This document shows positions 1-11,011 of a stretch of 64,000 nucleotides of DNA, one piece after another. The translations under genes and the position numbers were made by a program. Under the pieces are notes generated by a model that was given only the letters and a program-made list of their open reading frames with translations, was not told where the DNA came from and did not search any database. This DNA is from Megalobrama amblycephala (taxonomy: Eukaryota > Chordata > Actinopteri > Cypriniformes > Xenocyprididae). The stretch lies in contig NC_063054.1 of NCBI RefSeq assembly GCF_018812025.1, positions 8,326,582-8,390,581 of the forward strand, written 5' to 3'. The first letter of the stretch is position 1, and the number at the start of each line of letters is the position of its first letter.

Positions 1-914
1 AACAAAACTGGAGTATCTCACGCAGCCAAAATGTCATAAATTGTCAGTAGAGGTGTTCAGCTTACATTGTTCGAACCGGAGTCGGACACTGATGGAGAGA
101 CTCAGGAAGAAGTTGCATTAGGATGTTTCTGAATGGTTAGTGGATAAATTTATGTAGTTTTTGTGGAGTTAAGTTGATTCAACTCTAGCAGGTGCCGTCA
201 TGTTAATCTTTTGTGCAAATCCAGCATTTAACTGACCCTCGTTTGTGAAGCAGTCCAGTGTTCTGATGAATAATGCTACCTATTAGATTGTGCTACCAAC
301 ACTATATTTGCAGTGTGCTACCTACTGTTTATTGGGAGGTAGCAAAATCTGAGATGGTAGCACAAATCGTCACATCCGGCGTAAAAAAGATTTGTGCAAA
401 TATATAACACTTTTTACCGACTTTCTTCAGGACATTTCCTTCATAAATGAAATTCAACAATGGTGTCCTAATTTCAACTTTTCAGTTGTTGGATGTAAAC
501 TGTGCAGTCGTAGCGAGAGCTGACAGGGTCATGAACCTTGGAAGCTAGTGTACGAACAACTCAGCAACTCTGAAGAAAAACCAGGGCTTTCCACCTACGC
601 ATTCACTTTTTCTTCTAGTGGGATGGAGGCGAGTGAATCCTAGCAGTGGGACATTTACACCTACACAATGGCTCACATAGTTAGGACCTATGATTTATTT
701 CCGTGATGAGCAATAATCACATAATTTTTCTTGCTTGTTTTAATTTCAGCAGTAAACCTCTTGTTGTGCAGCACTCTGTTTGCCAAATGAATTGTTTAAT
801 TTTAATTTATTTACATTTTAAAAGATTAGTTAAATTGTTAATGCATTGTGCATGCATTAAATCACACAACAAAGAAATTCCCTATAATTGTAAGAAATTC
901 AGTAAATTATGTTG
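1..914. other. 5' flank or first intron; unclassified
   Basis: No host exon recognised. A short frame near 70-110 reads LFEPESDTDGET.., an acidic run that might be a decayed transposon-encoded segment, but nothing supports it further. The rest is AT-rich and unassigned. Confidence 0.3.
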
Positions 915-918
915 TTAA

Positions 919-1627
919 AGGGATAGTTCACCCAAAAATGAAAATTTGATGTTTATCTGCTTACCCCCAGAGCATCCAAGATGTAGGTGTCTTTGTTTCT
1001 TCAGTAGAACAAAAATGATGATTTTTAACTGCAACCGCTGCCGTCTGTCAGTGGTATAATGCAAGTCAGCGGGAACTTGGACTATAAGAGTAAATAAAAC
1101 ACGACAGACAAATCCAAATTAAACCCTGCGGCTCGTGACGACACATTGATGTCTTAAGACACAAAACGATCGGTTTGTGCGAGAAACCGAACAGTATTTA
1201 TATCATTTTTTTACCTCTAATACACCACTATGTCCAATGGCATTCATCACTCGATTCGAGAGGTCTGATCGCGCTCTGACAACGGCAGTGATTTCTGGCG
1301 CTCATTGAAGTATATGCGCGAGACATCACTGCCGTTGTCAGAGTGCGATCAGACTTCACGAATCGAGTGATGAATGCAGTTTCGTGTCTAAGGACGTCAA
1401 TGTGTTGTCACGAGCCGCAGGGTTTAATTTGGATTTGTCTGTCGTGTTTTATTTACTCTTATAGTCCAAGTTCCCGCTGACTTGCATTATACCACTGACA
1501 GACGGCAGCGGTTGGAGTTAAAAATCATCATTTGTGTTCTACTGAAGAAACAAAGTCACATACATCTTGGATGCGCTGGGGGTAAGCAGATAAACATCAA
1601 ATTTTCATTTTTGGGTGAACTATCCCT
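919..1627. mobile_element. Angel-like foldback element, copy 1 (TTAA-flanked)
   Basis: The left end starts AGGGATAGTTCACCC and the right end is its inverse, GGGTGAACTATCCCT. TTAA lies immediately outside both ends (915-918 and 1628-1631), consistent with a TTAA target duplication (Kolobok/piggyBac-like). The whole ~710 bp is a near-palindrome with arms of roughly 340 bp meeting near 1270. It carries no coding capacity and resembles the Angel-type short inverted-repeat elements of zebrafish. Confidence 0.85.
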
Positions 1628-1797
1628 TTAAAGTTTCTAAGAATTAATTTGATAAGACATGCTTTTTGATTATTAAAATTTAACTAAAAAAATTAAAATA
1701 AAATAAATGGAAATTTAAAATAGGAAACAGAATTTGGGAAAAATAAAACAGAATTTGAGAAAAAAACAAAAACATTTCATTGGGCCCAAAAAATTAA

Positions 1798-2762
1798 AGG
1801 TGCCCTAGATTGAAAATTTGAATTTACCTCAGCATAGTTGAATAACAAGAGTTCAGTACATGGAAAAGACATACATTGAGTTTCAAACTCCATTGCTTTC
1901 TCTTTCTTATGTAAATCTCATTTGTTTAAAAGACTTCCGGAAAACACGCGGATCTCAACATAACACCGACTGTTACGTAACAGTCGGGGTGTATGCCCCA
2001 ATATTTGCATATGCCAGCCCATGTTCCCAACATTATGAAAGGCATTAGACAAGGGCAGCCAGTAACGTCTGGATCTGCAAAGGTGAATCAACAGACTAGG
2101 TAAGCAAGAACAACAGCGAAAATGGCAGATGGAGCAATGATAACTGACATGATCCATGATAGCATGATATTTTTAGTGATATTTGTAAATTGTCTTTCTA
2201 AATGTTTCGTTAGCATGTTGCTAATGTACTGTTAAATGAGGTTAAAGTTACCATCGTTTCTTACTGAATTCACGGAGACAAGAGAGCCGTCGCTATTTTC
2301 ATTTTTAAACACTTGCAGTCTGTATAATTCATAAACACAACTTCATTCTTTATAAATCTCTCCAACAGTGTAGCATTAGCCGTTAGCCACGGAGCACAGC
2401 TTCAAACTCATAGAGAATCAAATATAAACATCAAAATAAATACTTTACTCACATAATTCGAAGCATGCATACAGCATGCATGACGAACATCTTGTAAAGA
2501 TCCATTTGAGGGTTATATTAGCTGTGTGAACTTTGTAAATATGCTGTAATATAATCGAGAGCTCGTGTGGCAGGGAGCATGCGAATTAAAGGGGCGGCGC
2601 GCTGAAAAAATCAGTGCATAGTTAATGATGCCCCAAAATAGGCAGTTAAAAAAATTAATTTAAAAAAATCTATGGGGTATTTTGAGCTGCAACTTCACAG
2701 ACACATTCAGGGGACACCTTAGACTTATATTACATCTTGTGAAAAAGCATTCTTGGGCACCT
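1798..2762 (+). mobile_element. AGGTGCCC-family element, copy A (subfamily I)
   Basis: It starts AGGTGCCCTAGA after TTAA and ends TTGGGCACCT before TTAC, a decayed TTAA. It is 965 bp with no ORF. A perfect 22-bp palindrome lies at 1966-1987. Nearly identical to copy B (16524-17484), which suggests fairly recent activity. Six other full or partial copies are in the window. Confidence 0.85.
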
Positions 2763-2766
2763 TTAC

Positions 2767-3573
2767 ATTTTTGTTAAACCTTTAATAAATTGTTGTTAAA
2801 TTGTATACGTTTTGTGATTTCAATTATTTAGACAAGCTTTTTGATTATTCATTTAATTTAACCATTAAAACAGAGTTTAGAAAAATTTAAATGGAAAAAC
2901 AAATTCATTAAAAAATGAAATTTCATAGGGCCCTACATAGTAAGAGGGACACACATTGGTCACTTACGTTGTGAACAGCTTTATTTATTATCTATGAACT
3001 TTTGTTGTGTCATGACGCGGCTCGCTTCCAGTGCAGACTCTGTGTCAGACAGCAATTGTGTTTGTATTTTTTTTTGTTTTTTTTTAGTTACAGTATGTTG
3101 ATATTTCCATGTGTTGATGTGGAGCTGCCATTGTTCTCTCTTGGATACGTGCTTGCATGGATGTATTGTTATTATTGTTACGGACAGACGGTACAGTAAC
3201 ACTCTTGTTCTTATTTATTCTTACTTACTGGACCACAAAAGATCATATTTTCCATTTTAACGGTCTCCTCTTATCGTCTCCCTCAAGGCTTATTCCATAG
3301 GGTGTTTTTTTCTCCTTCTGAATGTCAAATGAAATATGGATGAACAGGGCTCAGAGGGGCCCCAGAGCAAAGTTTGGGTGTGTGTGTTCATGAAAATAAG
3401 TGGAAAAAGAGGGTTAACAAATAGACTATGACCATACACACATTGTATAAGAGGTAAATAGCTTCAATTTCCTTACAGAAACCTAAGTTATGCTCACACA
3501 AAATATGGACAACGTGTCTATTACAGGTACTGACAGCCCTGATTTGCAAATGTGGATATTAGTGATGTTACTT
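2767..3573. other. intronic/5' flank, nothing recognised
   Basis: AT-rich sequence with short T and A runs. I see no supported gene, RNA or complete element. Confidence 0.3.
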
Positions 3574-3576
3574 TTA

Positions 3577-3783
3577 GGCCCTGTTTACACCTAGTATTAA
3601 GATGCGCTTTGGTGGATTGGATTACGCAGGGTCTAAAAAAAGCTTGTCCACTTTCAACCACTTCCAGAGGTATTGGAACGCTTTAAACCAGATTTTACCA
3701 GGTGTAAACGGAAATGTGTCTTCCTAGTCTACTTGTGATCCGATTGACCAAAACGCATCATAATACCAGGTGTAAACAGGGCC
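3577..3783. mobile_element. 207-bp Harbinger-type MITE (TTA target duplication)
   Basis: Terminal inverted repeats of about 30 bp start GGCCCTGTTTACACCT. TTA lies directly outside both ends (3574-3576 and 3784-3786), the 3-bp TWA signature of PIF/Harbinger elements. Non-coding. Confidence 0.75.
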
Positions 3784-4715
3784 TTAGTGATGTTTTTGGT
3801 TTCACTGATTTGTTTAGTGACCCATTCTGCTAGTCAGTGAATCATTCACTCACCTGATTTGCTAAAAACTAAAGTTGTTCACAACCGAAACTTTTTCTTT
3901 TAATTTAATCCGAGACTCACGCCCCTTCAAATTACGCCTACTAAGAAACAAGTGTGGATGTCATTGACTAAAACAATATTTTGAAGTAAATTTACTTTTC
4001 AATTTCTGTAGCCACTCCACAGTCTGAAGTCTTTTGCTTTTTGACTATGGGTAAATCTCCAGTTGTCACTGATGACTGTCATTTGAACCTTTCTGGATTA
4101 CAATCCGCCATCAAAATGATACATTTAATTATTTCAGCTGCTGTGAGAACAGGCTATAAATGATCCGCTACAAGCAGCATCCTCACATGATAAAGCCGAC
4201 TAGCCTGGACTCCTTCTTTCTGTTTACAGACGTGACGTAATGACGCAAAGACGAACTGCTGCATGCTCGAATTTCCTACTGAAATCCACCAGGTCGCTCT
4301 TATTATAAAACATTATTACAAGCTTACCGTTGTGATTCGAGCTAAGATAAGGAGATAGTTTTGAACACTGGCTGGTTATGTACTTGCTCAAAAATTGTTT
4401 TTGGATCATTTTTAACCAAAAAAAAGTTACGGACTGCAGCTTTAAACATTTTAAATAGACTGCAGCAATTAACATTTTTCAACCTCTGGTAAATTAGATG
4501 CCATTTTGTTTAGTTGTCTGTTCAGAATCGTGATCTCTATTTGAAAAAAAACCATCATGATTGTCAATTTATCCAGATTGGTGCAGCTCTACTATAATGA
4601 TGCTAATATTGGGCAAAGTGTTCTGACATTTGCTGAAGTTTGCTACAAGTTACTTCACACATTCGCCACAGCAGTTTTGTGCAAATAAAGTTTTACACAG
4701 GTCTAACTCGCACAC

Positions 4716-5474
4716 TAGGGGTGGGAATCTCACTTGGAGTTATAAAATAAAATACGTGCTAGAGTATTCTCAATATTTATTGATTAAGCCTCTGATACAG
4801 GATGTTCATTCGCTTTTACAAGCAGGCATTGGTCATTACCATGGGAATGTGCTTCTTGTGTGTAAAAAGTGCTGGTAACTATACATTATTTTAGGGCTGC
4901 ACGATATATCGCATGAGATTGTCACGCGCATTTCGTCAGTAAAGCCGGTTCCCTGATTACCGCTAAATCGCCATCACCTGCTTTCAAATGGAGCGGCATT
5001 TAATAGACAGAGCCGTAGTTCACTGACAAGCCACGCAATATCGCGTTCATTATCGAAGGCGATTCATCTGCGATATGAACGCGATATTGCGTGGCTTGTC
5101 CGTGATCTACGGCTCTGTCTATTAAATGCCGCTCCATTTGAAAGCAGGTGATGGCAATTTAGCGGTAATCAGGGAACCGGCTTTACTGACGAAATGTGCG
5201 TGACAATCTCATGCGATATATCGTGCAGCCCTACATTATTTATAGTTATTTTCTGTTTAAGATATACAGAAACTGTTCCATTCATAAAGCTTCCCCCGTT
5301 GCGAGCCTGTGCGCTCTTTGAACTGTTCGGGTGATGCACTGCTCTCGCAGTTGACTGCCGTCTCATTTGTTCCGACATCATCACGGTATTAACAAACATT
5401 TCGAAAATCGATTTTTGAATCGGTAGAAGATAGAATCGCGATTCATTCATATGTAAATTGATTTCCCACCCCTA
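4716..5474. mobile_element. outer hAT-like element with TAGGGGTGGGAATC ends
   Basis: The left end TAGGGGTGGGAATCTC is matched by ATTTCCCACCCCTA at the right. The 8-bp flanks are similar but not identical (TCGCACAC versus ACACACAC). The element hosts a second, complete element at 4892-5233. No transposase ORF is visible. Confidence 0.6.
4892..5233. mobile_element. hAT-type foldback MITE with exact 8-bp target duplication
   Basis: The ends TAGGGCTGCACGATATATCG and its inverse bound 342 bp that fold into one long hairpin with ~160-bp arms and few mismatches. CATTATTT occurs on both sides (4884-4891 and 5234-5241), the 8-bp duplication typical of hAT transposition. Non-coding. Confidence 0.88.
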
Positions 5475-6475
5475 ACACACACACACGCACGCACGCACTA
5501 AAACAAAGCAAAAGCTATAGGGAAATGAAAGCTTAATGAACATATTTTATAGGACACGATGAGAGGGAACACATGTAAATCAAGGTGGGAAAATCTGAGT
5601 TGTTCAACCACTTGAACTTATTCCTTCAGGCTCAGAGTGTCTGTTCTGTTACACCGTTTCCCCGGCAGGTTGAAACAAGACAGCGACACCTCCCACGCTC
5701 TTTCTCATCCGGATCTGTCCCTCGCTCTATTCCGCCTTTCATTCAGCCTCCTCCATACCTCTGAGCGTCTTTCCACGATCTCTTTCAACAACCTTCCGAG
5801 ATCTCACGCATTAATCATTCCCATCACACCATCAGGCTCACCACGCAAACACTCAACCCGACATTCCCTTGCACTTGTGAAGGTGATGTTGCCCTTCTGA
5901 CGTGTACAGTGGTTATGAACATCCACAATCTTTACCGTCAGCCATTAAACCACAACGGCCTGTACATTTATGGTCTTTATCTGGTGTTCAGCCGTCCGCA
6001 GATGGATCGAACAAGATTATATCATAAACAGACAGGGTTATGTGTCTGCAGAAGGCTCTGTAGATTCACCTGTCACTTATTATTCTCCAAATCCCCTGCT
6101 CCTTGTGTTTATCAAATATTTTCCCAAATTTGATTAGGCTGTCAGCTACTAATACTAGTATTGTACTCTCAGTTGACCTTGAGACATTTTTACCATGTTT
6201 CATACCAAACTGCAGAATGTTTCAGATCAGGAAATGCAAAAAAGGTTGCAAATTGCTCATTTTCTGTGCTGATTCCACAGATTTCCTCTTAAAATTGATA
6301 TAAACATGGTAAAATCAGTGGTGGAAGTGGCCGAGATTCATTGGGGGGACCCGAGTTGTGGACATATTTTGTATTTTTAAACCATAGATGCAGAAAATCC
6401 CACTATATTTATCAGTCAAATTTGCATAGTGCTTGAAGGCTATTATGTGGATTAAATTAATCCACACAAAAGTGT
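5475..6475. other. intronic/5' flank, non-repetitive appearance
   Basis: A short CA/CGCA run at 5475-5500 is followed by ordinary sequence. A pyrimidine-rich stretch at 5640-5900 is open in one frame but has no domain or splice support. Confidence 0.3.
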
Positions 6476-6731
6476 TAAAGTTCACCCAAAAATGAAAATT
6501 TGCTGTTAATTTATTCACCCTTTTTTCTTTTTTCTTCATTTGAACAGTAGAGAAGATTTTTAGCTGAAACCGTGGTCCTTTATATATAATATATAATATA
6601 TAAAGTGACGGTTCAGTAGCCATTGACTTGCATTATATGAATCACCAAGGACTAGGGTTTCAGCTAAAAATCTTCTTTACTGTTCAATTGAAGGGGAAAA
6701 AATCACCTGCATCTTGGATGGCCTGAGGGTA
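6476..6731. mobile_element. truncated Angel-like foldback repeat
   Basis: It begins with TTAAAGTTCACCCAAAAATG, an Angel-like left end lacking the first few bases, and contains inverted AGCTGAAACC/GGTTTCAGCT arms around 6600. It breaks off at GGCCTGAGGGTAAG, where a different repeat (GGTGCTTTCACACTAGCAC) begins. Confidence 0.6.
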
Positions 6732-7034
6732 AGGGTGCTTTCACACTAGCACTTTTGGTGCACACTCGGGTTCAATTGATGTCAGAGTTTGGCTCGTTTG
6801 GATAATGCACACCTGTGAACCGTACCCGAGTCCATTTAAAAAGGGTGGTCTGGAGTACAGATCGTGTGAACTCCGGTATGGTTTGCTGCTGATATGGATG
6901 CAATCGTACTAACTCTCAGAAGTGAACCTCTATTAATGACATGTGATTTGATAAAAATGTATGAGATGTGCATAATGTGCTTGTTTTTCACTCACTTTCC
7001 TGACAAGCGTGACTGACACACTGCAAGCAGAGAG

Positions 7035-8285
7035 CAGCGTTGCCAACTGCTTTCAATTGAAAGTAGCTAAAACTGGAAGCTAAATGTCACTAGATGGCAT
7101 CATAATGGCAAATTCATTGATCTATCTATTAGTGTTGCACGATATACCGGTACTAGAAAGGTATCGCGATACCCCGCTTTTAAAAACGGTCCGGTTCTTC
7201 ATTTTATTAGTACCGGTACTTTGAGTGCCAGCTGTATTTCCTAAAGTGCAACAGCAGGGGGCAGTGTGCGTGCTGAGGCACATTGAGTGCGTTTATTCCT
7301 CTCAACTGCGCAACGGCTTTTATGGTGACGAAACGATAGGTATGGTTGTAAATACAGGTGCTCTTGCAGACCGTCCACAAATTGTTGAGAAAGCAGATGC
7401 ACGAAGCGAAATATGGCATTATTTTGCTTACATTGCCGACAGTCAGGGCAAGCCCACGGACATCAAAATAACGCAAGCGAAGGGAGTCAAAAGCATCTTG
7501 CCGTCAAACTTCCCAATTTGTTCAAAGAATTTAAAGAGCGACAGGTTAGTGTGATACCAGCATTATGTTTATGCTCTCAAACATTAAATGAGTGTTTTTT
7601 TATTTATTTTACTCGTGCAAGCAGATCTCCGCAAAGAGATGTATTATTGAGTCTAAGTTTAATAAGTGATATATCTGGTTACAAAAATAAAATTAATTTA
7701 AAAATATATAAATATGTGAAGGGTATATACAGTTATTTTAAACCAATTTATGCTTTAATAACATTGCTCTAATTATTTACAGTAATATAATTTTTACAAT
7801 AATCTTACTGTCAAAAACACCTAAATGTATAAAAAAGTGTAACAGCAAATAATTTACATTGAGCATGAAGAAAAAAATAAAAAAAAAAAAATAAAATATA
7901 TATATATATATTATTGAATCTAACTCTAACTTCATGGCATTGAAGCTCAAATCCAGAATTATCAGCCTGCACACTGGTGAAGAAAGAAGTTCTGTCATTT
8001 GTTATTTATTTACCTTTCCTGTTGTTTTAGGTTTTTGCCATAGTATCGTTTAAGTATCGGTATCGTGATATTTAAGTTGGGTATCGTATCGAAGTCAAAA
8101 TTTTGGTATCGTGACAACACTACTATATATAAATATGAATAGAGATCAGTGGGCAAAATAAGAATCTAGATAAGGTTTGTCCAAGAAGTTCAAGAAGATT
8201 TGTCCCTAAACTTTTGAAAAAAAGTCTCAAAAGGGGTGGGGAAGTCACTAAATCTAGTGACAAAATCCTTAAATTGGCAACACTG
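7035..8285. mobile_element. outer hAT-like element, exact 8-bp target duplication
   Basis: The left end is CAGCGTTGCCAACTG and the right end TTGGCAACACTG. GCAGAGAG flanks both sides (7027-7034 and 8286-8293). Its own sequence is only the outer parts, because a second hAT element fills 7130-8122. TSD and ends were read directly. Confidence 0.85.
7130..8122 (+). mobile_element. inner hAT-like element with BED-finger-like ORF remnant
   Basis: The ends TAGTGTTGCACGATA and GTGACAACACTA are inverse. The flanking 8-mers CTATCTAT and CTATATAT differ at one base. At 7390-7560 one frame reads SEIWHYFAYIADSQGKP and a neighbouring frame reads HLAVKLPNLFKEFKERQ. This order resembles a BED zinc finger (SxxWxyF ... 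HL...HP..) of hAT transposases with a frameshift and the Cys pair lost. A caggttag just after could be a splice donor. No catalytic domain follows, so it is a decayed, non-autonomous copy. Confidence 0.7.
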
Positions 8286-8427
8286 GCAGAGAGCTGTGTA
8301 TCATTCTAATTCTTCAGAAATCATTCTAATATGCTGATTTTCTGCGAGAGTGTGGAAAGTTACTGGAGTGCGCAGCCACGCACTTTTCGCACAAGGAACG
8401 TCACGGCAGTGATTGACAAGCCAGAGG

Positions 8428-8464
8428 GCCAATCGTTTACGCGATGATCGCGTAAACGATTGGC
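8428..8464. repeat. 37-nt perfect palindrome (18-bp arms, 1-nt centre)
   Basis: The arms GCCAATCGTTTACGCGAT and ATCGCGTAAACGATTGGC are exact inverse complements around a single G at 8446. It probably is the centre of a foldback repeat, but I could not identify matching outer ends. Confidence 0.7.
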
Positions 8465-8465
8465 T

Positions 8466-9730
8466 GATGTTTTTAAGGCCCTACCTCGTGCACAGATGAT
8501 GTATATTAATATTAATCCTTTCAGTGCACCTAATAAATACTCTTTTATCAGTTAGTAAAGACAGTTTCAAGTAATATTGCAAAAATGTATAAAACAAAAC
8601 ATCCTCTTTAGCACTGTTAATATTTTTGTGAAAACAGTGATACTTTTTATTCTTTGAATAGAATGTTCAAAAGAAAAGCATTTATTTGTTTTGTTTTTTT
8701 AATGCATGCAAGTGGCTAGGGATATGTGGAATTTCATATTTTTGCGGTTTGAAATCTGCAGTGGTCTGTGGGCGAAGGTTTCGTGTGGGTCTGTTTATGA
8801 AGCAGTTTGGGTGCCTTAGCATTTTTCTTTCTGTGGAGTCATCCTCTTATTGCCATAGTAACATCATGGAAACAAAAGCTATAGCTACATATGTTGAGAA
8901 ATGAATATTTATTTTCTGTGGAAATTCTGAGTCATACATTTTTTTTGCATTTATCACATGACTTATGATCTTGTTGAAAAACCAATAAGAACACATTTAA
9001 ATATGTAGGTTTTTTTGATCACTTTCACAATTACTAGCCTGGTGACATGGTGTTTGGGTTATTTCTTTGATATCAGTGGGTTACCGCTCTAAACCGTTTA
9101 AGCGTGTCACATTTTTGCGTGTTTGTGACATGCCAGAGCGAATGGCTTCAGTTCAGCCTTAAGTCTATAGACTGAGGAAGCTTGTTCTCCTTAATATGCA
9201 GTAAATGCTTTGCTGGCTTGAGCCATGTGATGTTTTTAAAGCTTATTTTCATGTATGTGAGGGAAAGAAAGCTTGACGTCTTGCTTTGCACCTGGCCTGT
9301 CCCACAGTGCGATGTGGTGGGTGGTGTCTGGTGTCTGTCGTGTCCTAAACAATCCTCTCTAATGACCCCACACTGACCTCTCTGAAACTTCAGCCGCAGC
9401 CCATTTCCTCAAACACAAGCAGCTTCTGTTGTTTTTAGTCCTCTTTACCGTATGTACAGCACCACCTAGTGAATTTCTCATTGATACACAGTTTGTCTCT
9501 CAGGTTTGTCTGTCATATACAGTGTTTCTTATATGGCCTCTTTCACACTTGAAATGACTAGTTTAATTATTTTGTCCACAGATGATGTTTATAGTATACA
9601 TTCACAAAAGTCATTTCCACCACATCCCAAATCACCATTCATTTTGTGGTTACCAAAAAAAAAAAAAAAAAAACAGACTTCTGTGTCTTGCTATGGCAGA
9701 TTTTATTGATCCTAAATATAGCCTACTCAA
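8466..9730. other. intronic/5' flank, nothing recognised
   Basis: Ordinary AT-rich sequence with an A run at about 9655-9672. No gene or complete element recognised. Confidence 0.3.
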
Positions 9731-9734
9731 TTAA

Positions 9735-9922
9735 AGGGATAGTTCACCCTATCCCTCAACTGAAAATGTATTTACTCACCCTCCATGCTGTGGAAGAATT
9801 CACTGTTTGGTTACCAACATTCTTCAAAATAGATTCTTTTGTGTTTCGCAGAAGAAAGTCAGTAAGTTTTGGAACAACACGTGAGTAAATGACAAAATTT
9901 CACTTTCGGTTGAACTATCCCT
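9735..9922. mobile_element. Angel-like short element, copy 2 (TTAA-flanked)
   Basis: The ends AGGGATAGTTCACCC and GTTGAACTATCCCT are inverse, with TTAA outside both (9731-9734 and 9923-9926). At 188 bp it is a short, non-palindromic-core member of the family seen at 919, 12324 and 62471. Confidence 0.82.
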
Positions 9923-10100
9923 TTAAATAAAATATCCTGCTCACATTCACAAGTGATATTTACCTTGAGTTTACTTTTTCATCACACATCTCAAAGTTCT
10001 TCAGTTCTCATATTTCTTTGCAAGGTCTTCAGTGTTGCAAACAATATCATTTTAGCATTATTTATTTACTGTTATATTTTGAAAAATATTTTGAATTAGC

Positions 10101-10206
10101 TTTTATTTATTTATTTATTTATTTATTTATTTTTTCAGTTTTCATTTTTTGTATTTTTTTTGTCATTTTGTTTTGCTTTTGCTGTTTTTAAGTATTGTTA
10201 TTTAGG

Positions 10207-10250
<44 letters not shown>
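10101..10250. repeat. (ATTT)n and (ATT)n microsatellites
   Basis: An (ATTT)n run lies at about 10101-10135 and an (ATT)n run at about 10211-10250, within T-rich sequence. Confidence 0.9.
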
Positions 10251-10254
<4 letters not shown>

Positions 10255-10670
10255 TTTTTTTCAGTTTTTAGTTTTTTATGTCCAGTTCAACATGGTAACA
10301 TTTTTGTTTAGTTCAAGTTTTAGCTTTATTTCAATTTCCAATTTTTTTTAATAGTTTGTGAACAATTTATAACCAAGTATACTAAGTTTTGGGGGGAAAA
10401 ATTGCAGTCACAATTGCAGTCACAAATCGATATGATCATTTTTGCACAATAAACACTGAATTTGTTAAAGTTCATTTAATTCTTTGTTTAGAGCATCATA
10501 GTTTTAAATGTGTAATTTATTAATATTCTTTGTATTTAATAGATTTTCTTATCGGGGGGATGAGGGTAAAACTATAAAATTTGTACTAAAAGGGCACTTG
10601 AAAAGTAACGAAACAAACAAAGCCATGCTAAAAAGTTTTCTAAATAGTTTTGTGACCTCCAAATGAAAAA

Positions 10671-10710
10671 CAAACAAACAAACAAAAAAAAAAAAAAAAC
10701 AAACAAACAA
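10671..10710. repeat. (CAAA)n / poly-A microsatellite
   Basis: Interrupted CAAA units surround an A run. Simple sequence only. Confidence 0.85.
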
Positions 10711-10853
10711 ATGAACACTTGTTAGTCTATGTAAAAGTTAACCCCTTACTGTATTTGAAAAAACTCCATATAGGCTAAACACTGCAACTGTATTATTTGT
10801 CACTTAAAACTCCTCTAGTCATAAGATTAAAAGTGTTCGGTTTGGTAACGTCT

Positions 10854-10891
10854 TCTCTCTCTCTCTCTCTCTCTCCCTCTCTCTCTCTCTC
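10854..10891. repeat. (CT)n microsatellite
   Basis: A CT dinucleotide run with one CC interruption. It lies just before the weak exon candidate at 10917. Confidence 0.9.
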
Positions 10892-10916
10892 GTTTTCTTT
10901 ATCCTTCTTACGGCAG

Positions 10917-11011
10917 GTTTTGTTCAGCAGAGGATTTCGAGTGAATACAGCTGATCGAGTGCAGGGGAGGACACAGCAGAGCCGTCACGATGTGCATTTG
11001 ACAAATACCCG
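10917..11011 (+). other. possible upstream 5'UTR exon of ralgps2 (weak candidate)
   Basis: A long (CT)n tract at about 10854-10891 is followed by a pyrimidine-rich stretch and cggcag, then 95 bp that look non-repetitive, then CCCG|GTAATT. The arrangement resembles an acceptor-exon-donor set 6.8 kb upstream of the first coding exon, on the right strand. There is no coding evidence, and the CT tract may simply be a microsatellite. The true first exon may lie before position 1. Confidence 0.15.

Noticed and set aside
1860..2048. Recurring 60-70 codon frame beginning MEKTYIEFQTP at 1860, 16586 and relatives at 36823 and 55395 (minus)
   Set aside because: It recurs only because the AGGTGCCC element recurs. 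Copies have indels that change the frame, so no protein is conserved.
5637..5900. Possible exon with pyrimidine-rich upstream and 87 open codons
   Set aside because: No family resemblance, and no convincing acceptor/donor pair in frame.
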